Shown here: in pieces, positions 27,342-36,235 of the stretch | How positions within the stretch are numbered: position 1 is the first letter of the stretch | How the letters are laid out: each line of letters begins with the position of its first letter | Assembly: GCA_014323675.1 (NCBI GenBank) | Contig: JACONN010000006.1 | Span: 248,001-312,000 of the forward strand | Source of the DNA: Hormoscilla sp. GM7CHS1pb | GTDB taxonomy: Bacteria > Cyanobacteriota > Cyanobacteriia > Cyanobacteriales > Desertifilaceae | DNA length: 64,000 nt | Direction: 5' to 3' | The notes under the pieces: generated by a model | Databases searched by the model: none | What the model was told of the DNA's origin: nothing | What the model saw: only the letters and a program-made list of their open reading frames with translations | Program-made: the position numbers and the translations under genes

Positions 27342-28081
27342 TATTCTAGTTGTTCTAGTTGTGCAAAGTTAAAAGGAGCGGTAAAATTATTATAGCGGAT
27401 CCGCAAGCGCCCGTCAAATTTCTGGTCTAGGGCCTCTACTTCCTCTGAGAATTTTTCTTCATCATCCCAAGGAATTATATAGGCAGCATTATAAATCATT
27501 TTCTCCATTAACGTGTCATTTTCCACCACCTCTACTGCCAAGGGATTTAATGTCCTTTCAAAAACCTCAATGATGCCCTCCTGTCGCGATCGCATTTCCC
27601 TCTCAAGGGCTTGACCGATCGCGATCGTCTTATCCACGCTAATCACCTTTCCCAACAGACCATCCCGTTTCGCCCTCAATTGCCTATTTTCTGCCAACAG
27701 CAGTTGCAACTCAGCATCAGGATCCCAAAAAATTTTAATTCCCACCTCCCGGCGTCCCTCTAATTTAGCAAACAGTCGTTGCAACCCTTGACCTTGAAGC
27801 ATTGTCAGCTGTCTCTTCACCGTTTCCCAATCTCGTACAATCAGTCCGAACCGCAAAGGCAAAAGCGTCCGATAACCCGCCTGCATCGCCAACTCTAACA
27901 CTTTTTCATGACCCAGCAAATTGCGGCGACTAGCTAAATACTTCTCTTGCAATGCTTCCGAGTACAGAAAAATCAACCCATCTACCTCCTGAGTATAAAC
28001 TGGTTGTTTATCTAACCCTTGCAACTCTAAGCCAACTGGACCGGGAGGTAAAAAAATCCCATATAGATAGATAGATGCCAT
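27341..28081 (-). CDS. gvpF: Gas vesicle protein F (GvpF/L family), 246 aa
   Basis: IYLYGIFLPPGPVGLELQGL opening, GYRTLLPLRFGLIVRD, GRREVGIKIFWDP and AAYIIPWDDEEKFSEEVEAL are characteristic GvpF/GvpL blocks. GvpF binds GvpA and acts as a chaperone at the growing vesicle tip. Start set to ATG 28081 (MASIYLYG), 11 codons inside the longest frame, based on the family start. The major shell gene gvpA is not in the window. Confidence 0.92.
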   Translation of the reverse strand: MASIYLYGIFLPPGPVGLELQGLDKQPVYTQEVDGLIFLYSEALQEKYLASRRNLLGHEKVLELAMQAGYRTLLPLRFGLIVRDWETVKRQLTMLQGQGLQRLFAKLEGRREVGIKIFWDPDAELQLLLAENRQLRAKRDGLLGKVISVDKTIAIGQALEREMRSRQEGIIEVFERTLNPLAVEVVENDTLMEKMIYNAAYIIPWDDEEKFSEEVEALDQKFDGRLRIRYNNFTAPFNFAQLEQLE

Positions 28082-28240
28082 AAGTAATTCAAAACTGGGG
28101 GGAAATCTCCCCAAAGTGAACAGCCTAGGGGTTACCCCCCGGCAGCAGCAACAAACCGATCGCAGTAATCAGAACTATTCCTCTGTGCTTAATCCTACTA
28201 TCCTCCCTTAAGTAGTTCTCCGTTCTCCGTTCGTAGTTAT

Positions 28241-28877
28241 TATCTCGTTCCCGGGCTCTGCCTGGGAACGGGCCCCCTGAGGCTCTGCCTCCTTTATCTC
28301 GTTCCCAGGCAGAGCCATAGAACGCTCTTCAAGAGGCTCTGCCTCCTTTCATCACTAGCACACCTGCCCAATATCTCTGAGACCAATATCAAAAATTCTA
28401 CCACAAATTCACCCATATAAACCAATTAGCTGTAGGGGCACGGCATCCTAAAATTAACTGGAACGAAAATCTCCTGTTATCTCGTTCCCGGGCTCTGCCT
28501 GGGAACGGGCCCCCTGAGGCTCTGCCTCCTTTATCTCGTTCCCTGGCAGAGCCATAGAACGCTCTTCAAGAGGCTCTGCCTCCTTTCATCACTAGCACAC
28601 CTGCCCAATATCTCCGAGACCAATATCAAAAATTCTACCACAAATTCACCCATATAAACCAATTAGCTGTAGGGGCACAGCATCCTAAAATTAACGGGAA
28701 CGAAAATCTCCTGTTATCTCGTTCCCGGGCTCTGCCTGGGAACGGGCCCCCTGAGGCTCTGCCTCCTTTATCTCGTTCCCTGGCAGAGCCATAGAACGCT
28801 CTTCAAGAGGCTCTGCCTCCTTTCATCACTAGCACACCTGCCCAATATCTCCGAGACCAATATCAAAAATTCTACCT
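28241..28877. repeat. 237-bp unit tandemly triplicated
   Basis: Units start at 28241, 28478 and 28715; the third stops at about 28877. Each begins TATCTCGTTCCCGGGCTCTG, carries two GTTCCC...GGGAAC-type hairpins and an AGGCTCTGCCTCCTTT motif twice, then TATAAACCAATTAGCTGTAG. Copies differ at very few positions (for example CGGCATCC/CAGCATCC), so the array is recent. No gene. Confidence 0.95.
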
Positions 28878-28879
28878 CG

Positions 28880-29130
28880 TTTTTCGTTCCCACAGGAACG
28901 GGTCTGCTCTCCACCGGTCCTATCCCCACCCGCTCCTACACATCTATCCTTCCCGATCGGGGTGGGCCTGATATCAAACAAATGAAGTCATATTTCGTCA
29001 GAGAACCAAGGATGGGACCACCATTGCTGTGGCATTCGTTCCCGGTGGTCATCGGTGGGCGGTACTCAAAGGGTGCCTCCATATCCATCTCGACGTGGAT
29101 GGAGAAAAAATCCCAGGTTTAGCAGGCAAC
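28880..29130. repeat. Uninterrupted paralogue of the 32.2-kb MITE target
   Basis: CCGATCGGGGTGGGCCTGAT then ATCAAACAAATGAAGTCATA and AGAGAACCAAGGATGGGACC recur at 32230-32515, where a MITE splits them. The empty site GGTGGGCCT is at 28961-28969. No gene in this stretch. Confidence 0.8.
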
Positions 29131-29164
29131 GACAGCCTCTCAGGGGGCAGCGGAGCAGGGAGAG

Positions 29165-29300
29165 GGGAGATTTGAAATCTTATCAAAAAGCTTTTTTCGC
29201 AGCCATGGAAATTTTTGAATTGTCGAAGAATTTTCCTGGAGCCTCACCGACCAAATACGTTCAGTCTGTGCTAATCTAGCTGAAGCTTGGAACCTAGAAA
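29165..29300 (+). pseudogene. Four-helix-bundle protein (S23-like) fragment
   Basis: DLKSYQKAFFAAMEIFELSK is the N-terminal helix; after a frameshift SLTDQIRSVCANLAEAW continues. This family is often encoded in 23S rRNA intervening sequences or free-standing. The start codon and the last two helices are missing. A better copy lies inverted at 30925-31261. Confidence 0.6.
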
Positions 29301-29366
29301 ATGAAGCTTGACATTCTTCAGCCTGGCGCGTTATCATATTCTTACTGCTATTGAAGGTTTAAGAAC

Positions 29367-30227
29367 ATGTCGAGACTATCTGCACTTCTGCTTGGCACTA
29401 CCATCGCCCTAGTGCCAGCTCAGCTCGGTCCGATCTTGAATGAAGCAGGAGGCATTCACGGTCAGGGGGATCTTAAAGATGGGACCGCAGCGGTACTTGG
29501 TGTGGCAGCTACTATCGCCCCGGTCCAGCCTCAAATCGCCGCTAGGTTATCTGACCAAGTTGCTCAAGAGATTACAGTGCGGATCGATGGACCTGCTCCA
29601 GGCTCGGGCGCGATCGTTGGTAAACGAGACAATATTTATACTGTAGTTACCAACTGTCATGTGGTCAAAAAACCGGGAACCTATACTATCGTGACTCACG
29701 CGGGCAGTCAACGCCAATCCCAGTATGTGTCAGCCTGGGGGGGTAGACTTAGCAATGTTGCGATTTACTAGCACCCGCGTGGCAAATTTAGGTAATTCAT
29801 CGCAATTGGCTGTAGGTGTCGGTCGCAGTCGATATAACCCAGAACGAGGATATAGGTTTAGACCGGGCAATATTACAGGAAGAGATCCCCAGGCTAGGAA
29901 GGGCTATACTTTAGTTTATACAAGTCAGATTGGACCAGGAATGAGTGGGGGTCCGATACTGGATGAGCAGGGGAATGTTGTGGGGATTAATGGCTCTGGC
30001 TATAAAGAGCCTAATACTGGAGAATGGAGTTTTTGGGAATTGCAATTAATACCTACAAAAGCTGGGAAGTAGCAGTTCTCCAGTCAGAAGAACGCTACAA
30101 CCGGGGCCAGGGATTTGCTCTCAGCAGGAGAGTGGACATTGAAACAAGGCTGCAAGTGGCAGGGCGCGAAAAAGAAGGTTGGGTAAGTAATAAAGAAAAT
30201 TTCCTTGTGAAGACCTACGCGCAATAG
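29367..30227 (+). pseudogene. Trypsin-like (S1/HtrA-type) secreted protease, frameshifted
   Basis: Signal-like start MSRLSALLLGTTIALVPAQL. Catalytic triad can be traced: His in VVTNCHVV (frame 1), Asp in GVDLAMLRF (frame 2, near 29745) and Ser in QIGPGMSGGPILDEQGNVVG. A third frame (30024-30227) gives EFLGIAINTYKSWEVAVLQS, the usual end followed by a TPR-like tail. At least two frameshifts and a short deletion (the VYVAGWA region). Not functional as written. Confidence 0.75.
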
Positions 30228-30924
30228 ACAAACTCTGGGTAAAATATAGTAATGGGCGCTTCGGCTTTTCGGTGCAGAAGCGCATCCTTTCGTATCTTGG
30301 ACCTCGCGCATCCTTCGTATCTTTTCTCTTTCGGATCGGATGGATGGACGGCGCGCCTTTGGAGAGGTACTTGAGGTCCTGGGAGCGAATGACCTTTGAC
30401 CTTAGTGCTCCTGCCGGTCATCTCCCGGCGCTCGTCTACCGCTCATACTACGAACGGGATGACTACGACTACTGTCCATGGGATGACGAATGTCCAGGGT
30501 GTCCATTGAATGAATTATTCAATCATGAGGTGAATAGTGTTAGTAGTGGGGTAGGCCAAATCGCAGAGCGCGCACAAGAGTGTAAACTGTAGCATATAAG
30601 CGCCACAGCCGAATCCGAAAAAAAGATTAAGGAACTTTTTCTACGATATTTTAGGCATTCCAGGGAATCGATACCTGGCACCGCGCCTTCCGAGAAGCGG
30701 AGCCTATAATATCGGTTGAACAGAAGAGGAAATCAACAACAAAGGAAAACATTCACGCCCCGCATCCAGCAGTCAGTTATTTTCCCACCAGGGCAGAGGG
30801 AGCAGGGAGCAGGGAGCAGGGAGCAGGGAGTTGGGAGTTGGGAGCAGGGAGTTGGGAGAAGGGAGAAGAGAGTTGGGAGTTGGGAGAAGGGAGAAGAGAG
30901 GCAATATCTTAACGCTTTAAGAGC
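30228..30924. other. No supported gene; polypurine GGGAGCA repeat
   Basis: A 106-aa frame at 30272-30592 has no family signal and starts in inverted-repeat-like DNA (CGCATCCTTTCGTATCTTGG twice). 30795-30900 is a polypurine tract of GGGAGCAGGGAG / GGGAGTT units, common in filamentous cyanobacteria; a related tract cuts into the RAYT gene at 31385-31445. Confidence 0.5.
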
Positions 30925-31261
30925 CAAGGTTGAGGATTGTTAATTATTTTTACTAAAATTGCTATAATTTCGTCGTATATACTAGATAATTCTTTCCCGG
31001 TTTCTGAGTCTAAATATTCACAAGCCACCGCAAAATCTAACCATGATTGTGTTTCTGCGGCTTCTCCTTCACTATCATTAAGTTTAGCGGCTTCATATCG
31101 ACGCTTACGCCAAGCTTCAGCTAGATAGCACAGACTGAACGGGATGAACGACGTATTTGGTCGGTTAGTCTCCAGGAAAATTCTTCGACAATCATGGCTG
31201 CGAAAAAAGCTTTTTGATAAGATTTCAAATCTTTATGGCTTCTAATTGGCTCTTTTTCCAT
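30925..31261 (-). pseudogene. Four-helix-bundle protein (S23-like), frameshifted
   Basis: ATG 31261 gives MEKEPIRSHKDLKSYQKAFF, then TDQIRRSSRSVCA and a stop. In another frame LAEAWRKRRYEAAKLNDSEG, AAETQSWLDFAVACEYLDSE and IYDEIIAILVKIINNPQ complete the fold. A deletion of about 15 residues after the first helix and one frameshift break it. Inverted relative to the fragment at 29165. Confidence 0.7.
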
Positions 31262-31309
31262 TGTCTCTTTTTATTTATGAATTTAGCTACCAATTATAGC
31301 TAGTCTAAA

Positions 31310-31657
31310 TCAAAAGTGCAAACATTCTGGGATATCATCCAGCGAGTTTCCCGCTTCCCGCTCCCCTCTCAGAGCGAAGAACTCCCCCAGGGCGAAGAGA
31401 GCAGGGAGAAAGTCCGGGCCCTCTCCCTGCTCCCTGCTCCCTGCTTCTGGTTGTGCTGGTTCCAGAAGATAATGAACATGATTGCTCATGATACAAAGGC
31501 CGTAGAGTTTAAACTGAAATTTCTGCTGAGCTTTTTTGATGGCATAGAGTAGCAGTTCCCGGCATTCTCGGCGAGTCAAGCGAAACTCGCGATTATTGCA
31601 GCGAGAAGTGATATGGTAGGAGTATCCTGGTTTGAGTTCTCGTGGTAGGCGCGGCAT
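31310..31657 (-). pseudogene. REP-associated tyrosine transposase (RAYT), 3' truncated
   Basis: From ATG 31657: LPRELKPGYSYHITSRCNNR, EFRLTRRECRELLLYAIKKA and FKLYGLCIMSNHVHYLLEPA; HVH is the HUH metal site. The catalytic tyrosine region that should follow is replaced by a GGGAGCAGGGAG-type repeat (EAGSREQGEG...), so the enzyme is dead. RAYTs are linked to the spread of REP-type hairpins, which abound in this window. Confidence 0.8.
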
Positions 31658-31739
31658 AAAAGGTGCATCCCAGATTTGCAAAGATAGCTGTAGGGGCGAC
31701 TGGCATTCTTGCGCCAATTATGACATAAGTTTACAGATA

Positions 31740-31910
31740 GACTCTCCGTTCGCGCAGCGTGGCGCCAGCCATATGCTTCGCCCTTGCGAAAGTGGGATGC
31801 ACCCAATAAATCTTACATCCCGCAAAGAGCAGTAGGTAGGGTTGACGCTCTTGTAACCCAACCGCCACCGCAGCGAGTAGGGTTGAGTGAGGAAATCCGG
31901 TAAATTATAC
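31740..31910. repeat. Dispersed repeats upstream of the minisatellite
   Basis: 31746-31772 CGTTCGCGCAGCGTGGCGCC belongs to the family that disrupts xisH. 31784-31804 TTGCGAAAGTGGGATGCACC is the 21-bp element also found inside the IS630 transposase. Confidence 0.65.
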
Positions 31911-31959
31911 TTGCGCAGTGCGTCCCGGGGCGCACAGAAGGCGAGACCACACCCGTTTA

Positions 31960-32162
31960 AAACCTCAACCGAGAGGTTTAAAACCTCAACCGAGACGTTT
32001 TCAACCTCAACCGAGACGTTTAAAACCCCAACCGAGACGTTTTCAACCTCAACCGAGACGTTTAAAACCTCAACCGAGACGTTTAAAACCTCAACCGAGA
32101 CGTTTTCAACCCCAACCGAGACGTTTAAAACCCCAACCGAGACGTTTAAAACCTCAACAATG
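31960..32162. repeat. 21-bp minisatellite, about nine units
   Basis: GTTTAAAACCTCAACCGAGA with variants GTTTTCAACC and ACCCCAACC, period 21. As 21 is divisible by three, all frames stay open: TETFKTS repeats on plus, NVSVEVL on minus. No flanking start or domain supports a gene. It borders a MITE at 32246. Confidence 0.9.
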
Positions 32163-32245
32163 GGGCACAGGTTGGCAGCTAGTAGGTGCCGGTTACTCTG
32201 CTTCCTTTCTCCACCGGTCCTATCCCCCCCGATCGGGGTGGGCCT

Positions 32246-32441
32246 GGGTGTGGTCAAAAGTAGTTGATAGCTGGGTGCGCGCTCCGGGAACCCTCCGGAG
32301 AAACACTGAAGTGTTTACTACGAACTGCGAGTCGGGGGCCCTGCGCGTGGGCTTTGTTCATGTAGCCGGGCCTCTCGTTCCCACGGCTCCGCCTGGGAAC
32401 GGGCTTGGCTTCCGGGCTACCAACGGGTTTTGACCACACCC
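32246..32441. mobile_element. MITE, 196 bp, with 9-bp TSD and known empty site
   Basis: Termini GGGTGTGGTCAAAAGTAGTT and AACGGGTTTTGACCACACCC, flanked by GGTGGGCCT at 32237-32245 and 32442-32450. The unsplit sequence lies at 28961-28969 within a paralogous segment. The interior holds a GAAACACTGAAGTGTTTACT hairpin arm, a GGGGGCCCTGCGCGTG motif and a CTCGTTCCCACGGC...GGGAACG hairpin. Confidence 0.9.
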
Positions 32442-32619
32442 GGTGGGCCTGATATCAAACAAATGAAGTCATATTTCGTTCCCTGTCAGAGTCAGAGAAC
32501 CAAGGATGGGACCATTGCGGTATACTGCCGCCAAAAGCGCGACTCCCTAAGGTCGGACTTGTCCCGCCTTAGGGAGTTGTCAGTTGATAGCAAAGGTTCA
32601 CCAGTCAGCAGAAGGCGTG

Positions 32620-33021
32620 TTACTTCACGCTGACCTTAGCACCAGTTTCTTCCAGTTGCTTCTTAGCATCCTCAGCCGCATCCTTCGCGATCGCCTCCTT
32701 AATGGCCTTCGGTGCTCCCTCTACCAAATCCTTAGCTTCCTTCAGACCCAGACCGGTAAGGGCCCGTACCACCTTCAGGACAGCAATCTTCTTCTCAGCT
32801 GGGAATTCTTCGAGCACCACATCAAACTCGGTTTGCTCTTCCACTTCCTCAGCGGGAGCAGCAGCAGCACTAGCAGCACCGGGAGCCATCATCATCATGC
32901 CACCAGCAGGTGCGGCGGCGCTGACGCCAAAAGCTTCCTCGATTTGCTTGACCAATTCCGAAGCTTCCAGCAAGCTTAAGCCCTTGAGTTTTTCCAAAAT
33001 TTCATCAGTTGCAGCAGACAT
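32620..33021 (-). CDS. rplL: 50S ribosomal protein L7/L12, 133 aa
   Basis: N-terminal dimerisation helices (ILEKLKGLSLLEASELVKQI), an Ala/Gly/Met-rich hinge (residues 34-62) and the C-terminal factor-binding domain (EKKIAVLKVVRALTGLGLKE, AKDLVEGAPKAIKEAIAK). It forms the ribosomal stalk with L10. Directly follows rplJ on the same strand with a 78-base gap. Confidence 0.97.
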   Translation of the reverse strand: MSAATDEILEKLKGLSLLEASELVKQIEEAFGVSAAAPAGGMMMMAPGAASAAAAPAEEVEEQTEFDVVLEEFPAEKKIAVLKVVRALTGLGLKEAKDLVEGAPKAIKEAIAKDAAEDAKKQLEETGAKVSVK

Positions 33022-33099
33022 TGATTAACTCCTTAATAATGAATGTGTGGTATTACGATCGTCTTCTTTGTAGGGTGGGCACCATCCCCTCAGGTGGGG

Positions 33100-33663
33100 T
33101 TAAGGTGATTCTTCCTTAGCGGCGATCGCGGCCAGGCAGCGACCCAGGGAAGCAGGCACCTCATTAATGCTGCGACCCAGGGAAGCAGGCACCTCATTAA
33201 TGCCAACAGCAAGCTTAGTGGGGATGCTGTTAATAGCACTAGCGATTTGGGCGATCAATTCCTCCTTAGAAGGCAAGTCCGCGATCGCCTTCACCTCCAC
33301 CTCATTCAAGGTTCTACCTTGCATGACGCCACCGCGAAATACCGTCTTCTTGGTAGCTTTTTGAAATGCTTGGTAAGCCTTAATCGCAGCACCCATGTCA
33401 TCCTCGATCAACAAGAATGCCGATGATTCTGACAGGAAGTCCTGCATCGGTTCCCAGATAGGGTCACCTTGGACTGCACGTTTCATCAGGGTATTCTTCG
33501 TGACCTTGCAAATCGTACCCGTCGGGCGCAGTTGCCGCCGTAAATCCGTGATTTCGGCCACAGACAATCCTTTATAATCTATGACGATCGCCATTTGAGA
33601 CTCGCTCAACTTTTGCTTAAGGTCGGCCACAATGGCTTGTTTATCTTCCAAAGTTCTACCCAT
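33100..33663 (-). CDS. rplJ: 50S ribosomal protein L10, 187 aa, with C-terminal duplication
   Basis: MGRTLEDKQAIVADLKQKLS, AIVIDYKGLSVAEITDLRRQ and VTKNTLMKRAV are the L10 N-terminal domain. The C-terminal stalk helix holds a tandem repeat: INEVPASLGR occurs twice (33-bp unit, 33145-33210), making the protein about 11 residues longer than usual at the site that carries L7/L12 dimers. Start ATG 33663. Confidence 0.95.
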   Translation of the reverse strand: MGRTLEDKQAIVADLKQKLSESQMAIVIDYKGLSVAEITDLRRQLRPTGTICKVTKNTLMKRAVQGDPIWEPMQDFLSESSAFLLIEDDMGAAIKAYQAFQKATKKTVFRGGVMQGRTLNEVEVKAIADLPSKEELIAQIASAINSIPTKLAVGINEVPASLGRSINEVPASLGRCLAAIAAKEESP

Positions 33664-33689
33664 ATCTCTCACCTCCTTAAATGGGTAAA

Positions 33690-33800
33690 CAATTCAAACT
33701 GAAAAACCCCGACATTTAATGCCGGGGTAACATCGGAAAGCCATAGTTCCTTTTTACCAGGAACTGTTTTTCCAAGTCAACCTCGGCAGGATATTAAGCC
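33690..33800 (-). promoter_or_regulatory. Ribosomal L10 leader with attenuator hairpin
   Basis: In the gap between rplA and rplJ, the minus strand forms CAGTTCCT...AGGAACT and then CCCCGGCATTAAATGTCGGG followed by five T. This is the expected position of the L10 leader, where L10(L7/L12)4 binds its own mRNA, and the final hairpin looks like an attenuator. Confidence 0.7.
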
Positions 33801-33882
33801 GTTAGCACCTGCTGTCTCTGGTCGATATTTCAGTTGTTCTTTGTCAGTCGTTCGTTGTTAGTCATCAATTTACCAACAACCA

Positions 33883-34599
33883 TCATACCGCCTCAGCCAT
33901 CTTCAGATCCCGCAAGGCGTTGATATCCACCTGAATAGATGGACCCATTGTCGCCGCTACATACATTGTCCGCCAGTAGCGTCCTTTCGCACCCCTAGGC
34001 TTATTGCGTTCAATAGTTTCCTGCAAAGCTTTCAGGTTTACTAGCAAATCATCAGCCGAGAACGACGCTTTGCCAAACTGGATATGCACAATGCCCGTGC
34101 GATCGGCCCGAAACTCCAGTTTACCAGCTTTCACTTCCGTAATCGCATTTACCACGTCAAAAGTCACCGTACCGCCTTTAGGCGATGGCATCAAGCCACG
34201 GGGGCCCAGAATCCGCCCCAGCTTTGCCACCTCCCTCATCATATCCGGCGTGGCAATCACCCGATCGAAGTCCATCCGACCTTTTTGGATTTCCTCAATC
34301 AGGTCTTGAGCTCCTACCACATCCGCGCCTGCTGCCGATGCTTCCGTCACCTTTTCACCTTTAGCAATCACCGCTACCCTGACCGTTTGACCAGTTCCCT
34401 TCGGCAGCGCCACCGTTGTCCGCAGCTGCTGGTCCGTGTACTTGGGGTCTATTCCCAGGCGCACGTGAACTTCTGCTGATTCGGCAAATTTCGCTGTTGC
34501 CGTTTCCTTCAACAGCTGTAGCGCCTCCAGCGGTTCGTAGAGGCGTTCTTCTACTTTTTTTTCCAGTTCTCGTATCCGACGCGATCGCTTTTTCGGCAT
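33883..34599 (-). CDS. rplA: 50S ribosomal protein L1, 238 aa
   Basis: ELEKKVEERLYEPLEALQLL, VHVRLGIDPKYTDQQLRTTV, LPKGTGQTVRVAVIAKGEK and RGLMPSPKGGTVTFDVV are standard L1 blocks. L1 binds 23S rRNA at the E-site stalk and can repress rplK-rplA translation. Start ATG 34599 (MPKKRSRR); the in-frame ATG seven codons upstream is less likely. Complete. Confidence 0.97.
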   Translation of the reverse strand: MPKKRSRRIRELEKKVEERLYEPLEALQLLKETATAKFAESAEVHVRLGIDPKYTDQQLRTTVALPKGTGQTVRVAVIAKGEKVTEASAAGADVVGAQDLIEEIQKGRMDFDRVIATPDMMREVAKLGRILGPRGLMPSPKGGTVTFDVVNAITEVKAGKLEFRADRTGIVHIQFGKASFSADDLLVNLKALQETIERNKPRGAKGRYWRTMYVAATMGPSIQVDINALRDLKMAEAV

Positions 34600-34659
34600 C
34601 TTGTTCTCTCCTGGGGTCAACCACGAAGCCCAAGCCTCTCCCCCAATGTGATTATCTGA

Positions 34660-35085
34660 TTACTCTACTATTTTCACGCCCATATTCCGAGCCGTTCCTG
34701 CCACAATTTTCATTGCCGCCCCAATATCATTAGCATTCAGGTCTGGCATTTTCCTCTGGGCAATTTCTTGCAATTGCGCCTTAGTTAAGGAGCCCACTTT
34801 CTTTCTGTTTGGTTCTGCCGAACCCTTTTCAAGGCCCGCCGCCTTGCGAATCAATACCGATGCTGGCGGGGTTTTGAGTACAAAGGTAAAGCTACGGTCT
34901 TCATAGACCGAAATTTCCACCGGAATCACCGTGCCTGCCTGGTCTGCCGTTTTGGCATTATATTCCTTGCAGAACATCATGATATTCACTCCATGCTGAC
35001 CCAATGCCGGGCCCACCGGTGGTGCCGGGTTAGCCTTGCCTGCTGGCAAAGCCAACTTGATCATCGCCACTACTTTTTTCGCCAT
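34660..35085 (-). CDS. rplK: 50S ribosomal protein L11, 141 aa
   Basis: MAKKVVAMIKLALPAGKANP, APPVGPALGQHGVNIMMFCK and KTPPASVLIRKAAGLEKGSA are diagnostic, ending NMGVKIVE. L11 shapes the GTPase-associated centre. It starts 11 bases after nusG stops, in the usual nusG-rplK-rplA order. Confidence 0.97.
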   Translation of the reverse strand: MAKKVVAMIKLALPAGKANPAPPVGPALGQHGVNIMMFCKEYNAKTADQAGTVIPVEISVYEDRSFTFVLKTPPASVLIRKAAGLEKGSAEPNRKKVGSLTKAQLQEIAQRKMPDLNANDIGAAMKIVAGTARNMGVKIVE

Positions 35086-35096
35086 CTATCTGTGAG

Positions 35097-35768
35097 TTAC
35101 TGTTTTCGTACCTGGCTAAACTCCAATTCTACAGGGGTATCCCGTCCAAAGATCGAAAGTAGGGCCTTCAGCTTGCTGCGTTCGGGACTTACTTCTATGA
35201 CTTCCCCTTCAAAATCTTTGAAGGGGCCTGACAGCACCAGGATTTTATCCCCGACTGCCATGTCTATTTTGACCATCAGCTGTTCTGACTCTGTTTGTCT
35301 GAAGATCCTTTCCACCTCATTCTTACTCAGAGGCAATGGTTTAACATGTCCTCGTCCCCTACCATAGCGGCGTTTTTGCTCCGCCCCGACAAAGTTAATC
35401 ACGTGGGGAGTATTCTTTACCACTAGCCAGGCTTCATCGTCCATCAACATCCGGATCAGAACATACCCTGGAAATACCTTTTCCGTCGTTTGCTGCGGTT
35501 TTCCTCCCTTGCGGAACTGGAGGGATGATTTTTCGGGAATCGCCACTTGCAAAATCCTGTTGGCCACATTTAGGGTTTGCACCCGCTGTTCCAGGTTAGC
35601 CTTCACCCGCTTTTCGCAGCCTGAGGCTACCTGCACTGCATACCAACGGGATTTTTCCTGGCCGACTTCCAATTCTGGGAGTACCGTTCCGGAAAAATCT
35701 GATGGGAGTTCTGCCATATCTTCCGTTTCGGTGGAACGGCGGTCTTCCTCTGACGAGCCCAAATTCAT
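35097..35768 (-). CDS. nusG: Transcription antitermination factor NusG, 223 aa
   Basis: SRWYAVQVASGCEKRVKANL (NGN domain), VFPGYVLIRMLMDDEAWLVV, and a KOW domain GDKILVLSGPFKDFEGEVIE. NusG binds RNA polymerase and couples it to Rho or ribosomes. Start ATG 35768 overlaps the secE stop (ATGA). The disordered N-terminal leader contains SDFSGTVLPE, encoded by the 19-bp GTACCGTTCCGGAAAAATC motif (35681-35699) shared with three other genes. Confidence 0.96.
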   Translation of the reverse strand: MNLGSSEEDRRSTETEDMAELPSDFSGTVLPELEVGQEKSRWYAVQVASGCEKRVKANLEQRVQTLNVANRILQVAIPEKSSLQFRKGGKPQQTTEKVFPGYVLIRMLMDDEAWLVVKNTPHVINFVGAEQKRRYGRGRGHVKPLPLSKNEVERIFRQTESEQLMVKIDMAVGDKILVLSGPFKDFEGEVIEVSPERSKLKALLSIFGRDTPVELEFSQVRKQ

Positions 35769-35989
35769 CCAAACACCTGCACTGCTAACCAACCGAACAA
35801 ATTATCCACTGCATAGATCAGCAGTGCTGAAAGAGCTACCATCGACATCACAGCTACTGATTCGCTAATCAGCTGTTGCCGACTGGGCCAAACTACTTTC
35901 TCTAATTCTTCTTTCGTGCCTTGAAAAAACTTGACTAGGTTAAAGCCTTCTGTTTTCTCTGGCACTGCTTTGTTTTTCGCCACAGCCAC
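35765..35989 (-). CDS. secE: Preprotein translocase subunit SecE, 74 aa
   Basis: FFQGTKEELEKVVWPSRQQL is the conserved amphipathic helix, followed by one membrane helix (SVAVMSMVALSALLIYAVDN). SecE clamps SecY in the translocon. Normal short bacterial form. Overlaps nusG by four bases. Confidence 0.95.
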   Translation of the reverse strand: MAVAKNKAVPEKTEGFNLVKFFQGTKEELEKVVWPSRQQLISESVAVMSMVALSALLIYAVDNLFGWLAVQVFG

Positions 35990-36235
35990 CTTCCCCTTTT
36001 CACGCTACACAGTTGCCTGAACCGCAAGTTTATCTGTCTTCTCGTCTCCGCCGGTCTTAACTCGATGCACGGTCTTCATCTATCAAGTCTACCCGAGACC
36101 ATCGATCTGTACCACCTGCCAGCGCCAGTTCCCTGTCATACCGGGGTATTGGCTATCAGGGAAACCAGAACAACTTGGGCTGTGTCTCCAGGGTAGGGCG
36201 ATCGGTGTTCCCGGAGACATCGAAGCATGATTAAG

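Noticed and set aside
30272..30592. 106-aa frame with CPWDDECPGCPLNEL
   Set aside because: A CxxC-like pattern but no recognisable fold, odd codon use and a start in inverted repeat DNA.
31960..32162. CRISPR-like array
   Set aside because: Units are contiguous with no unique spacers and no cas genes are present.
31887..32267. Open frames of 126-179 aa across the 21-bp repeat on both strands
   Set aside because: The unit length is a multiple of three and contains no stop, so all such frames stay open. No start context, signal or domain.
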